Source: Bradysia coprophila (taxonomy: Eukaryota; Arthropoda; Insecta; Diptera; Sciaridae). From it: a stretch of DNA of 64,000 nt. The translations under genes were made by a program, and so were the position numbers. Below the pieces are notes generated by a model. It was not told the DNA's origin, ran no database searches, and worked only from the letters and a program-made list of their open reading frames with translations. This document shows, piece after piece, positions 21,084 to 32,837 of this stretch; within the stretch, counting starts at the first letter, position 1, and each line of letters opens with the position of its first letter. The stretch spans positions 6,397,716-6,461,715 of the forward strand of contig NW_023503376.1 in assembly GCF_014529535.1 (NCBI RefSeq), read 5' to 3'.

Positions 21084-22763
21084 TGGCGAGCAACCAATAA
21101 TTCCACAGTAATTCAGTTGTATACGTTGTAATGAACGTAAATAAAATGACAAAATTATACTAGTTCTCCTTAACAACACACATTCTATCATGAACGTGGT
21201 CGCTCCAAAATTTTAAGCAAGAAGGAATCAGATCCTTTAGAACATAATCTCTGTTATAGTTAGTTAGCTTCAATAACTTTGATTTTTCCGTTTCGTTCGA
21301 ATGTTCGAAATTCAAACTTTATTTTATTCATATGAACATCTGTAGCTGAGTTTGTCCATCATTTTTTTACCGATAAAAACCATACTACTAATGACACTAG
21401 CATGTCCTAAAAATTAACTTTTGACACGTTGTATAGGAAGTTTTAGGAATCCCTTTTGCCAATGGTCCTGGACACAATGTTCACGAAATTTTTCGCGGTC
21501 AAAATTTGTTATTGCAGATTCGGATAAAGGACCTTCTGAATCGTCGAGAAAACACTTTTTCGGAAAAAGTGTGTCCGCCAAATTGTTGGAATATAAATTT
21601 GATATCATCACACTTACCCGCATTCGTTTATAGTTCAAAACTAATTTAGTCTTCGATTTATCTGTAAATAGCATTGAGGAAAATGTGACGATAGGAATCC
21701 GGCATCCAGCCATACTCAATGAATGTACAAACCGGAGGACATAGCGATTTCATATAAACAAACTCACCTCTCATGAGATGAGATACATACAAAGTTTGAC
21801 ATTCGACCATACCTTGTGTTGACATTCATTGGCCATACTAGGACGTTTCGTATCCTAGAGACGTTAAATACGAATAAATACCAAATATGAAAGACAGTCC
21901 AGCAGATAGGGATGACGTTGTTAGTATCTAATTTTAGAATTTTTTGCGTGATTTGGCCCCTAACCTTGTTCGGGCTACAACTCGCGAAAATGCCTTAAAT
22001 CTACCGTCCACAAAAGATACGTAAATAACTATTTATAACACTCCACTTGACAGACGTGGCTCTCAACTCCGGTGCAAAAGAGTGTTATAGTCGTCAATAT
22101 AAATTAAATTGTACATTTTGTTGTTGTATCACGACTTGTCACAAAGCTTTGTCATCATTCACGACTTGTGACTTACGTTAGACCAATCTAAGGATGTTGG
22201 TAACCGTTGCCTCGTAAGTCACTACAGTTATGATACGCTCTTTGAGAGAAACACTTTTCATTCCTTCGCCTTATCACAAGTCGTGAATCAACTGTCCTTC
22301 TTGGAATACATCCTGCCCAGCTCCACTAAAGAGATACTCTACTTTCCATGACAACAATCATACGAAGAATTAGACGAAATTCTATTTTTTATTTTTTTCA
22401 ATTAACGATAAAGTGAAGTTATAGTAGATTATGCACCTCTCTCCAAAATGTTTATTTTAACGATTTGGAGGTTATGGAGTATCAAATGTCCTGTCGAGGG
22501 TTTTCTTGGCAGTTCGGTCTCTGAAAAGTTGGCTATTTGAAATAAGCGAATTTTCCGATTTCTCAAAAAAAACGAGCCATCAGAACAGTCGGAGCGTTTG
22601 CTGCGACTGAGCCTCGTACAAACCCGTATATCTATTGCGTACGTGACCCTAGTGCGTCTGTCACCCTACTTTGACCGTAAGCCTATTGCGCCGGTTAATG
22701 TAGTTAAAGTAAAATTATTATGTAATGTTTGCATCTTACAAATTGCGCATAGCGCAATTACGA
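21084..22763. other. Intergenic, mixed old repeats
   Basis: 3-prime UTR of zinc-finger gene 1. A block at 21480-21580 (TTTTTCGCGGTCAAAATTTG, CACTTTTTCGGAAAAAGTG) is related in inverted orientation to 60960-61110. The 'GAAATCGCTATGTCC' family lies at 21735-21840. Inverted CACGACTTGTCA words lie at 22130-22290. No gene supported. Confidence 0.5.
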
Positions 22764-25147
22764 AGCCCCGTACGACGTTCCTTTCAAATGAAACAAAAAT
22801 TTCAAATCGCCCTAAAATTTTATTTTTTTGAAGGGCCTAGTATCGGCCTCAGTCCGAGGACCCAAATTTAAAATTTTTTTCAACTACATTCTATTCGGCC
22901 TTTGATTACCTCCCAAATGAAACAAAAATTACGAAAAACGGATGAAATTTGCTCGAGTTGTATGTAAAATACACATAGGGCCCTAGTAGTGGCCTTAGTC
23001 CAAGGACCCAAATTTAATTTTTTTACAACAACATTCTATTCGGCCTTTGATTACCTCCCAAATGAAACAAAAATTACGAAAAACGGATGAAATTTGCTCG
23101 AGTTGTATGTAAAATACACATAGGGCCCTAGTAGTGGCCTTAGTCCAAGGACCCAAATTTAATTTTTTTACAACAACATTCTATTCGGCCTTTGATTACC
23201 TTCCAAATGAAACAAAAATTACGAAAAACGGATGAAATTTGCTCGAGTTATATGTAAAATACACATAGGGCCCTAGTAGCGGCCTTAGGCCAAGGACCCA
23301 AATTTAATTTTTTTACAACAACATTCTATTCGGCCTTTGATTACCTTCCAAATGAAACAAAAATTACGAAAAACGGATGAAATTTGCTCGAGTTGTATGT
23401 AAAATACACATAGGGCCCTAGTAGTGGCCTTAGTCCAAGGACCCAAATTTAATTTTTTTACAACAACATTCTATTCGGCCTTTGATTACCTTCCAAATGA
23501 AACAAAAATTACGAAAAACGGATGAAATTTGCTCGAGTTGCATGTAAAATACACATAGGGCCCTAGTAGTGGCCTTAGTCCAAGGACCCAAATTTAATTT
23601 TTTTACAACAACATTCTATTCGGCCTTTGATTACCTTCCAAATGAAACAAAAATTACGAAAAACGGATGAAATTTGCTCGAGTTGTATGTAAAATACACA
23701 TAGGGCCCTAGTAGTGGCCTTAGTCCAAGGACCCAAATTTAATTTTTTTACAACAACATTCTATTCGGCCTTTGATTACCTTCCAAATGAAACAAAAATT
23801 ACGAAAAACGGATGAAATTTGCTCGAGTTGTATGTAAAATACACATAGGGCCCTAGTAGTGGCCTTAGTCCAAGGACCCAAATTTAATTTTTTTACAACA
23901 ACATTCTATTCGGCCTTTGATTACCTTCCAAATGAAACAAAAATTACGAAAAACGGATGAAATTTGCTCGAGTTGTATGTAAAATACACATAGGGCCCTA
24001 GTAGTGGCCTTAGTCCAAGGACCCAAATTTAATTTTTTTACAACAACATTCTATTCGGCCTTTGATTACCTTCCAAATGAAACAAAAATTACGAAAAACG
24101 GATGAAATTTGCTCGAGTTGTATGTAAAATACACATAGGGCCCTAGTAGTGGCCTTAGTCCAAGGACCCAAATTTAATTTTTTTACAACAACATTCTATT
24201 CGGCCTTTGATTACCTCCCAAATGAAACAAAAATTACGAAAAACGGATGAAATTTGCTCGAGTTGTATGTAAAATACACATAGGGCCCTAGTAGTGGCCT
24301 TAGTCCAAGGACCCAAATTTAATTTTTTTACAACAACATTCTATTCGGCCTTTGATTACCTTCCAAATGAAACAAAAATTACGAAAAACGGATGAAATTT
24401 GCTCGAGTTATATGTAAAATACACATAGGGCCCTAGTATCGGCCTCAGTCCGAGGACCCAAATTTAATTTTTTTTCAACAACATTCTATTCGGCCTTTGA
24501 TTACCTTCCAAATGAAACAAAAATTACGAAAAACGGATGAAATTTAATCGAGTTATATGTGAAATACACATAGGGCCCTAGTAGCGGCCTTAGGCCAAGG
24601 ACCCAAATTTAATTTTTTTTCAACAACATTCTATTCGGCATTCGATTACCTTCCAAATCAAACAAAAATTACGAAAAACGAATGAAATTTACTCGAGTTC
24701 TATGTAAAATACACATAGGGCACTAGTAGCATTTCACTTCTAAGGCCCTAACTCACGGTCCACTCACCCGATTTTAAAAAACTTTTTTTTCCTGGATTGG
24801 TATTGACAATACCTATCATTTGCCGTGTCATCGTTTATTTTGCCATAAATATCACCAAAAGACCTTAAATCACTTAGGTGGCCCTAACTCACGAAGGGCC
24901 GACCCGAATATGCCCATCTTCGAACTTAGCCTCACTATTTCGACTATCTTTCAGGGAAAAAAAAAATTTGAAATCGGATTTGATTTACTCAAGATATCGA
25001 CGTGACAGACGGACAGACAAAATTTTTATTGCAGATTCGTCATCTATGAACATAGGCAAACACTTTGCCCTTACCGTCTGCTTCGAATTCCATCAATTAC
25101 ACACGGCATCGTAATCCTATAAGCCCCTTTGTACTTCGTACGGGGCT
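22764..25147. mobile_element. Non-autonomous TIR element (AGCCCCGTACGA family), copy B
   Basis: The left end AGCCCCGTACGA (22764) is mirrored by TCGTACGGGGCT at 25147. The right subterminal part (GACAGACGGACAGAC, GCAGATTCGTCATCTATG, CCTATAAGCCCC) matches the right end of copy A at 2034-3139. Most of the interior is a 145-bp tandem array. No transposase. Confidence 0.7.
22836..24720. repeat. 145-bp tandem array, about 13 units
   Basis: The marker ACACATAGGG recurs exactly every 145 bp at 22971, 23116, 23261 and so on to 24711. Each unit contains CGGCCTTTGATTACC, CCAAATGAAACAAAAATTAC and GATGAAATTTGCTCGAGTT. Central units are almost identical while those at the two ends are more diverged, the pattern expected from recent unequal exchange. 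Confidence 0.97.
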
Positions 25148-25542
25148 AAAAACATCAGAAGAAACGCAAGAATAGCGTTAAATCTTGAACTAATTCTTTA
25201 ACTCAAGTGACCATTAACTCCTTTCACGAAATTTTGGTATCGAAAAATTGTGCGGGTTCACCTTTTACGTAGTTCAAAAAAGCGTTGTTTTAGCACCGTG
25301 TGCCAAATTAACCCTCGTCACTTCGTTTTCAAATTTTGTTGGTCAGAAAATTACTCACTGCTTAAATCAATCCTTTTACATTGTTTATCTTAAAATTTAT
25401 CTTCAGAAGTTTTCGCGAATAAATCATTCACATGCAAATAACTTATCTTTAATGTGATTACGATGCTCAAACCAATTCGTTCGAAATATTTCATTTTATT
25501 TATGGAGCAGTTGACGATTAGACCGATTACATCAGACTTGCA
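25148..25542. other. Upstream region of the lectin gene
   Basis: No repeat or gene recognised. It should contain the promoter of the gene starting at 25543. Confidence 0.4.
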
Positions 25543-26675
25543 ATGGAAAGGTTACCAGCGTATTCTTTGAGTGTTTCTACAAGTGACACCGATTCCGAGT
25601 TATTGCGAGTTAAGAAAAAAATAGAAAAAATAGAATGTGCTCTTCGCTTAACTTTTGCATTGATAGTGTTGCTGGTTTTATTCAACATTGCTCTTGGCGT
25701 GAGTTTAATCATGAAACATAATGAAATAAGTGGCAAACAAAATCAAAACGACGACAATGAATTAATGACAGAAATCCTGTCGTTAAAAGACAGATATCTT
25801 GACATTCTGAACAGAATTGAATACGAGGACAATGAAATGAAGTTAGACATCGGGTCGCTAAACGACACAAATCTTGAAATTCGTGGAAATCAGAACGACA
25901 ATCAAGAACTAAAGTCGGAAAGAAATCATGTATTTCAATTGGAACAATCTGGCAATTGTCTAGACACACTTCACCGTACGAAAAATGCCTCTCTTGGTAG
26001 GTCAAGAACGTCTAAATTCATAATGGTAAAACGAAAAGTGAACATTAACGTTTTTCTCAACTATTTCTTTTTGTAGAGTTATTTGAATGTCACGATTACG
26101 GTGGTAACCAGGAGTGGGAGTTTACAGTGGATGACGAAGTTAGAAATTGTTACTCATGCCTATCGTTTGCAAACACAACTTCTCAATCGATAATTATCGA
26201 CGAATGCAACGGTTCAGTAAACCAAAAATGGAAATTCATGTCTGGCAATTTGCAGAACACCATTTTTGATATGTGCGTTCAAGTGGTATCGGAATCTAAT
26301 TTAATTGCAACAAAGTGTAATTCATCAAGTCCGTCACAAACATTCAAACGAAATTTTCTGTACAAAATTAATCGATTCTGCACATTCAAACAAGCCGATT
26401 ATGTTCTGTTAAACGCCGCCAAGATATCCGTTGCTGATAATGGATTTCTTTTGTCCGAAGCACAATGCCTTCGTTACAACAATGAGTCGTCGTTAGCATT
26501 CGAAAATTGTGATCGACAGTCGACGTCGCAGAAATGGGAATACACACCCCACGACGGCCAGATAAGAAACATTTTCGATAACGTTTGTGTGGAAAAGAAA
26601 GATGACGCCACAGTTGCAGTGAGTAAATGCAATGCAAATTCGAAATCTCAACGGTGGACCTGTGATATGGACTAA
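25543..26675 (+). CDS. Type II membrane protein with R-type (ricin B) lectin domain
   Basis: Two exons: 25543..25996 and 26077..26675, with an 80-bp GTAGGT...TTTGTAG intron; 350 aa. The short cytosolic N-terminus is followed by a positively charged KKKIEKIEC stretch and one transmembrane helix (about residues 34-56, LTFALIVLLVLFNIALGVSL). There is no cleavable signal, so type II topology is predicted. A charged stem (about 60-145, Asn/Glu/Asp-rich, likely coiled coil) leads to a C-terminal domain of about 190 aa. That domain has QxW-type motifs (GGNQEWEF, NQKWKF, SQKWEY, SQRWTC) and paired cysteines like the lectin tail of polypeptide GalNAc-transferases. No glycosyltransferase catalytic domain is present. 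It may bind glycans in the Golgi or at the cell surface. The family match is confident; ligand and role unknown. Confidence 0.85.
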
Positions 26676-27360
26676 TTTTATTTTTATTTGAATTCGTCAT
26701 ATGGTTTTGTCAGCTAAAAATATTTTCCGGAAATCATATGCCAATTCTGAGTCACATCCATGCTGATAACTTAAAATAATTAATTTCGATAACTTTCTTC
26801 GTTCCACCAATCATTACAAGTGTTACATTTTAACGGAATTACTAATCATGTGCGATTAACACCAGCTTCATTTGCAATATGCTACAGGGAGACCTTTTTG
26901 GTCAATTTATGGAAATAATTGGTATTTGGTAATTCCGTCTGATTGTAAATACGAGGTCCCACCGGTCTCGGTGGGCTAGATCCTTTAACGTTATGTAAAT
27001 GTTTGTAAATTTAAATGAAACAATTAAATATTCTGACAAACTTTCATCAGCTTGATTAATCAGTAATTTATTTACAAAGTTAATTTAAACTGATCTCATC
27101 ATAAGAATACAATTTTGGTGGGTTATGTTACGTTTGGTGGGTACGAAAGAAACATCGTTTTATTTGTTCCACAAGAGTATTCCACCACATATAAGTAGCG
27201 TTTGTCTTTACGTTTCTTCAATTCCACGTGAAACGACACTCTTTACGCTTCTTTTGTTGACAACATGTATAGAACGATGTGTAACTGTAGAATGCTAACC
27301 AATAGATTAAGATTGGCTCATCTAGTATGTGTATATTACGTAGATGGAAGCACGGGGTTT
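26676..27360. other. Intergenic, nothing recognised
   Basis: 3-prime flank of the lectin gene, AT-rich; no repeat or gene identified. Confidence 0.5.
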
Positions 27361-27543
27361 CAGTGGGTTTCGAACATTTAGTTTTTTCATGTTGCAGATA
27401 TTGCAGTGTCCAAGATGTGACATATTTGCAAGGTATTGGGCTTTTTCACAAAGTATAATCAGCGTAACCTTCGTAAAAACAATCTTGAATCTGACAAGAG
27501 CACGTGTGCCAACGTGTAAAAAACAAATGTTCGAAACCCACTG
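27361..27543. mobile_element. MITE with CAGTGGGTTTCGAACATTT termini
   Basis: Perfect 19-bp inverted ends CAGTGGGTTTCGAACATTT (27361) and AAATGTTCGAAACCCACTG (to 27543), 183 bp overall. The CAGTG start resembles Tc1-type ends. No ORF of interest. Confidence 0.8.
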
Positions 27544-28331
27544 CTGAACCGTGGCGATCCGCTTGTCAAACGGACAGTACAGAAACAAATTCCATAACCT
27601 ATTGCAAACTTAAATTGAGTTGAGTTTACTTATTTCAATTCCACATTGCAAATAGACCAAACCTGACGTAGAGTTGTAGAGTCAAAATGTGTTTCTTGCG
27701 AAAAAAAATTCGTAGAAATTAGTTTGGGATTACTCCATCTATTGTGTTCACAAACATTACGTCAATTCCACATTTTAAAAGGAACCCTATCCTCATTTTC
27801 AAACTTGACCCGTGGAATCGAGTTGCGCTGCTGTTGAAACCAAATTTGTAAAGATTGGTTCGAAACTACACGCTCTATCGTGTTCACTAGCATACGTTGT
27901 AGTACACAGTTCGCGTTAGTTTTGAATTTCTTTCGAATTAGGGGATCAATTTACCTAACTCCTTGCAAGACAATGAGAAGCTATAGGTAGAAGGTGTAAC
28001 AATTCCTTCATTCTCATCAAATTTGTTTATATTTATTATCGATGTAGAGTAAAATGCGTTCTACGATATTACTCGAAAATGCGTCGTTTTTTTATAAGAA
28101 GAAAAGGAGGAAAGTTATTCCTAACTTATGCGAAAATGCTTTTTTAGCGAATTCGATTCCAGCACTCGTCTCCGGCTCGAGCTGGAAACCTCTCATTCGC
28201 TAAAAAAAAAAACATTTTAGCATGCGCTAGGAAGATAACTATTTTGCAACTATAAAAAAAGAACAACTACCACTGGGAGCAAGTTGAAAATTGGAAAATT
28301 GACTTTTCCGTTTGTGACTTTTCACGTGTAT
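27544..28331. other. Intergenic, nothing recognised
   Basis: AT-rich. A short inverted pair with A/T tracts lies near 28130-28225 (AAAATGCTTTTTTAGCGAAT and its mirror), an old foldback. No gene. Confidence 0.5.
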
Positions 28332-28523
28332 AGGTTTGTTCCAAGTAACTGTAAACACGAACTTTGACAACCCGAACAACGACAATTTCATCCATAGCAA
28401 CGTTGCTTACGTGATATTTCATACAAATCGAGCAACGTCGTCTATGCGATTTACACAGAAATATTATTGAGGTTATGGCTCTGTGGATGAAATTTGACAA
28501 TTTATATGGCCTTGGAACAAACC
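28332..28523. mobile_element. MITE, AGGTTTGTTCC family, copy 2
   Basis: Very similar to 6586-6778 along its whole length; termini AGGTTTGTTCCAAG and CTTGGAACAAACC. It ends about 17 bp before the conserved promoter block of zinc-finger gene 2. Confidence 0.85.
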
Positions 28524-28539
28524 ATCACAACGATGAAAT

Positions 28540-28627
28540 TTGTCAACACTGCCACAAATACCCTGTCAAATGCGTTTTTGTCAGCACTTTTGACATAGTT
28601 TGACAGTCAGTTTGTTTACAACAAAAA
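28540..28627 (+). promoter_or_regulatory. Conserved promoter block of zinc-finger gene 2
   Basis: Same block as 18681-18769. TTGTTTAC is at 28612-28619, directly after GTCAGTCAG-like sequence (GACAGTCAGT). TGTCA/TGACA words occur at least five times. Confidence 0.6.
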
Positions 28628-28704
28628 ATGAATTATTTAAGCGAAGTTGGGAGTTTATTATAAGTGTAATCTGTGGTGGATAGACCCAATTCGGGTGATT
28701 AAAA

Positions 28705-30951
28705 ATGTTGGAAGGTAAATAGAGAAATACTTTTCTATTTTACATAAATATCTGTTTGTCAGGAGTAACCAAGAAACTTAATTGACTGTCTGAGTCACTT
28801 TGTTTATATGAGATTTGTGTCAATCAAATTTTAAATTGGCTCTTTCGCTTTTTCTTTTAAGCTTCAACCATCACCCTGGAGAATGTGTGGCTTAAAACCG
28901 AGTCTACCTACGACGAATCCACTGCTCCAGGAATTTATGCCGAGCAGGACACACCACCGATATCAACAGCCAGTTCTACGATAAAGGAAGAGGAATCGGA
29001 AATGGTGTACATCAAATCTAAATTTACATTGGATGACATAGCCGGTACTCAGTCAACGAACGATGCAAAGAAGAAATCCAACGGCAATGTTCTGAAGAGC
29101 CAAGATCTCCAGCCAAAAGAAAAGCGATTTGTTTGCGGCGAATGTGGCGCTAGTTTATCAAGCAGAGCCACACTTCAAAACCATCAACGAACCCATACCG
29201 GTGAGAAGCCCTTTATCTGTGAAGAATGTGGAAAGGGCTTTGCGGTAAAGAGTGGTCTTACCCGCCATAAATTGTCCCATTCCGGGATAAAGTCTCACAT
29301 CTGTTCGGAATGCGGAAAAGGATTCAGTCAGAGCTGTCAATTGAAGTCACATGAATTAACACATGCCGGAGTCAAGCATTTGGTGTGTGAGGACTGTGGA
29401 GCAAAGTTTTCAACTTCATCTGGCTTCCGAATCCATCGACGAACACATACCGGTGAGCGACCCTATGTCTGCCTGGATTGTGGAGAGGGATTTGTTGAGA
29501 AAAGAGCTCTCACCAGACACATGCTTGACCACTCTGGGGAAAAAAAATTCGCTTGCTCCCAGTGTGACATGCGATTCTTCAACAAATATTTGTTACAGTC
29601 GCACCAGAAAACCCACTCAGATTTGAAGCCCTTCGTTTGTGAATGTGGCAAAGGATTCTACCACAGGGCTGGCTTAAAGTTTCACAAAGATACACATTTG
29701 AAAGTGAAGCACGTTTGCAACATCTGCGGTAAACAATTTACACAGGGTGGTACTTTGAAGATACACATGCTCACGCATAGTGACGTGATGCCCTTCGGCT
29801 GTGAAGTTTGTGACATGAGATTCGTAAAAACGATTACTTTGAAGACGCACATGCTGAAGTACCATGGTCAACTACCAACACCCAAACAGAAAAAACAGAT
29901 GAGGATGCGAAATCGAGTACCTGCTGTTGAGACAGAGGTGAAAATTCATAAGTCCGAGGCGAGCGCGGAGGAATCATCAAACGGTCAAGCTTTAATTTCG
30001 TACCAAAAGACAAAACAAAACTCGGATCGTCCTCCAACCATCGATGACGGATTTAATGATTTCCATGGAACGTCAGCTAAGTCAAAAACAAATTCAGTTT
30101 TCATGACCACGAATAGTGACAAGATCGATAAATTTCACGAGATTTCTGATGATAAAACTTGTCTCGAAATACAACAACCGGAGCAAATGGATGAAATGGA
30201 AATCAGTGTAGAGCAAATAAAAGTGGAACCGGACATTTTCGAAAATCTGAATTGTAATGATGACGAAAATGAACCAGCACCCAAACAAGACGAAGAACTA
30301 CCATTCCCTTGCGACAAATGCGACAGATCGTTTTTATTCAATTCGGGTCTGAAAAGGCATCAACGAAAGCATAGAGAACGCACCCAAATAATTTGTGACG
30401 AATGTGGCAAAGGGTTCAAGCAACCCTATCTGCTCGAATTACACAAACGATCACACTCCGGAATTAAACCGTTCAAGTGTGATGAATGCGGAGCCACCTT
30501 CACCCAGAGCTCTAACTTAAACACACATAAATTGAGCCACAGCGATCTTAAGCCATTTTCGTGTGATGTGTGCTCCATGAGCTTTTCGAAAAAGGCTGGC
30601 CTCAAAACGCATAAGCTAAGCCATACGAAGGAGAAACCGTTTGCGTGTGATGTGTGCGGTCTAAGATTCACACTGAAGCATCGAGTAAAGCTTCATATGC
30701 GTTCACATACCGGTGATAAGCCCTACACCTGTGAACAATGTGGCGCAAGATTTAGCCTAAAATATTACTTAACCACACACTTGAAAATTCATGCCGGTTT
30801 GAAGCCATTTTCGTGTGATGAATGTCCATCCAAATTTGTCACAAAATCCGCATTACAAGCGCACAAAGGATACTCTCATCGTGGAGTCGGCGAGCTTTCA
30901 CCCCGTCACAGACGTAGGATGCAGAAGCTGCTTGCACAAAGAAAAACATAG
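28705..30951 (+). CDS. C2H2 zinc-finger protein, paralogue 2 (16 fingers)
   Basis: Exon 1 coding 28705..28714 (ATG TTG GAA G), intron 28715..28861, exon 2 28862..30951; 699 aa. Same 9 + 7 finger layout as paralogue 1, including the C-x-C finger 7 (FVCECGKGFYHRAGLKFHK). The linker differs most: it lacks the NRSxNKPDPS segment seen in copies 1 and 3 and has an inserted N-S-D-K-I-D-K-F stretch. Several presumed base-contact residues differ from the other two copies (fingers 1, 2, 5, 9, 12), so DNA specificity may have drifted. Copies 1 and 3 are more alike. AATAAA at about 31126. No stop or frameshift, so apparently functional. Confidence 0.9.
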
Positions 30952-31209
30952 CGGCGAACAATGATTCAAATTTACTACAAAATTTAAAGCAGACCAGAAG
31001 AAATACAATGCAGCAAACGTAAAGATCAAGCTTAAACTCCACTAGATTCGCTCTTATCTAAGTAACTTTGAATATAGGTTTCTTCCAAGCAACGGAAAAA
31101 GATTCCAAACCTATTTAAAATCCTTAATAAAGTTACAAAAATTCTCTAATTTGTTTATTTAGTAGTGGATAAGACTGCTTTCAGTATATACTTCAGTAGA
31201 TCATGCCCG
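30952..31209. other. 3-prime UTR and flank of zinc-finger gene 2
   Basis: Contains the poly-A signal AATAAA (about 31126-31131); nothing else recognised. Confidence 0.5.
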
Positions 31210-32830
31210 CACGTTAGTAAGCGGGCGTGACGCAAGTCCACAACCAAAAATGTTTTTAAAAAAAGTTTTGGGGACGGCGGAGCATATTTACGGCAACTTT
31301 TTTACTTCTCCCCTTGCCTCCAATGGTCCCCAAACCAAGATATCTGGGAATATAGGAATCAATACGAGTTCAACGAGCTATCACACGTTACTGTAGCTTC
31401 AAAATTGACCGAGATATTGAACTTCGAAATATTGATTTTTGTATGAAAATAAGCAAAATTTCGTTTTTTCAGATAACTGAAATCGCATACGTTAGTTAGT
31501 TATATTAGTTCCTATGGAAAAGTGGATCCAGCAACTCCTAAACGTTTCTATAGATTTTCCTGAAATTTTGGTTATAGGCTAATAATGGCCCAAAAATAAG
31601 AATGGAATTTTCAAAAAGTGGAAAAAACCCGTATCTTGGGAGCTGGATTTCCCCAAAGTCTTCAACAAATGCCATATAAAAGCCAATTTGTATGTGTATA
31701 TGTGTGTGTGTGTATTGTATATTTTGTTGCATGATATGGATGTTAATGTGATGAATGATGTATAATGTTGTGGGTCGTGTTTCTTGTTGGAAATTGTGTG
31801 GATCATTAAGTATTAAGTTCCACTAGGTTGGTTCCTAAAATTTGCGATGACAGATGATTTCTCTGGCACTTCCTAACTTCCATGGGATTTTTTGATGGAT
31901 TTGGGTCATTTTCGGGATGAGTGAGATGTTCCAAGATTGGTTCCTAAATTTTGGGATGACAGATGATTCCTCTGACAGTACCTAACTTCTATCGGATTTT
32001 TTGATGGATTCGGGTTATTTTCGACATAAGTGAGGTGTTCCAAGGTTGGTTCCTAAATTTTGGGATAACAGATGATTTCTCTGGCATTACCTAACTTCCA
32101 TCGGATTTTTTGATGGATTTGGGTTATTATCGACATGAGTGAGGTGTTCCAAGGTTGGTTCCTAAGTTTTGTGATGACAGATGATTCCTCTGACACTACC
32201 TAACTTCTATCGGATTTTTTGATGGATTCGGGTTATTTTCGACATGAGTGAGGTGTTCCAAGGCTGGTTCCTAAATTTTGGGATGACAGATGATTCCTCT
32301 GGTACTACCTAACTTCCATCGGATTTTTTGATGGATTTGGGTTTTTATCGACATGAGTGAGGTGTTCCAAGGTTGGTTCCTAAATTATTTCTCTCGGTCC
32401 TACCTAACTTCCACTGGATTTTTCAATGGATTTGGGTTATTTTCGATATAAGTGAGGTGTTCCAAGATTTGTTTCTAGATTTTGGGATTCAGACTGATTT
32501 CTCTAGAATTTTTTAACTTCCATAAGGTTTTTTGATGTTGTCGAAAAGACTTACTTACAAAAGTGGTGATATCAGTCAAAAAAAAACCTTAAAGGGTAAA
32601 TGTGACGCAAGTCCTTTATCTTACTTACAAAATAACTCATATCGCTGAGGGTGACGCATTGTGCGTCGTACGCAAAAGTTTTATCAACACAAAATTGACT
32701 GATTTGTGTAAGAAAATTTTACAAAAAGTAATTTGCTCCACAAGTGGCAAAAAATGTACTGAAAGAATTCAAACGGAAAAAAACCGAATCATCTGCCACT
32801 TGTGACGCAAATTTCTTTTTGTAAAATTTT
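31210..32830. mobile_element. Repeat element with GTGACGCAAGTCC text, copy 1, carrying a 109-bp array
   Basis: It starts at CACGTTAGTAAGCGGGCGTGACGCAAGTCC; the similar block at 45203 starts the copy at 45190-46560, and an inverted partial copy is at 61320-61490. Shared interior: ATACGAGTTCAACGAGCTATC and GACCGAGATATT. The right part (32595-32830) has small inverted arms around TGTGCGTC...CACTTGTGACGCAAA, related to the large hairpin at 46002-46517. Confidence 0.55.
31820..32545. repeat. 109-bp tandem array, about 6.5 units
   Basis: The marker TTGGTTCCTAA recurs at 31828, 31937, 32046, 32155, 32264 and 32373, exactly 109 bp apart. The next unit is shortened by about 14 bp. Unit text includes GATGACAGATGATT and ATTTTTTGATGGATT. 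Confidence 0.95.
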
Positions 32831-32837
32831 CTTTGGG

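Noticed and set aside
22836-24720. Possible CRISPR-like array
   Set aside because: Units are contiguous 145-bp tandem copies with no unique spacers, in a eukaryotic genome.
26031-26076. Lectin exon 1 continuing to the stop at 26076
   Set aside because: A good donor at 25997 and acceptor at 26076 join the lectin domain in frame; the read-through tail is intron-like.
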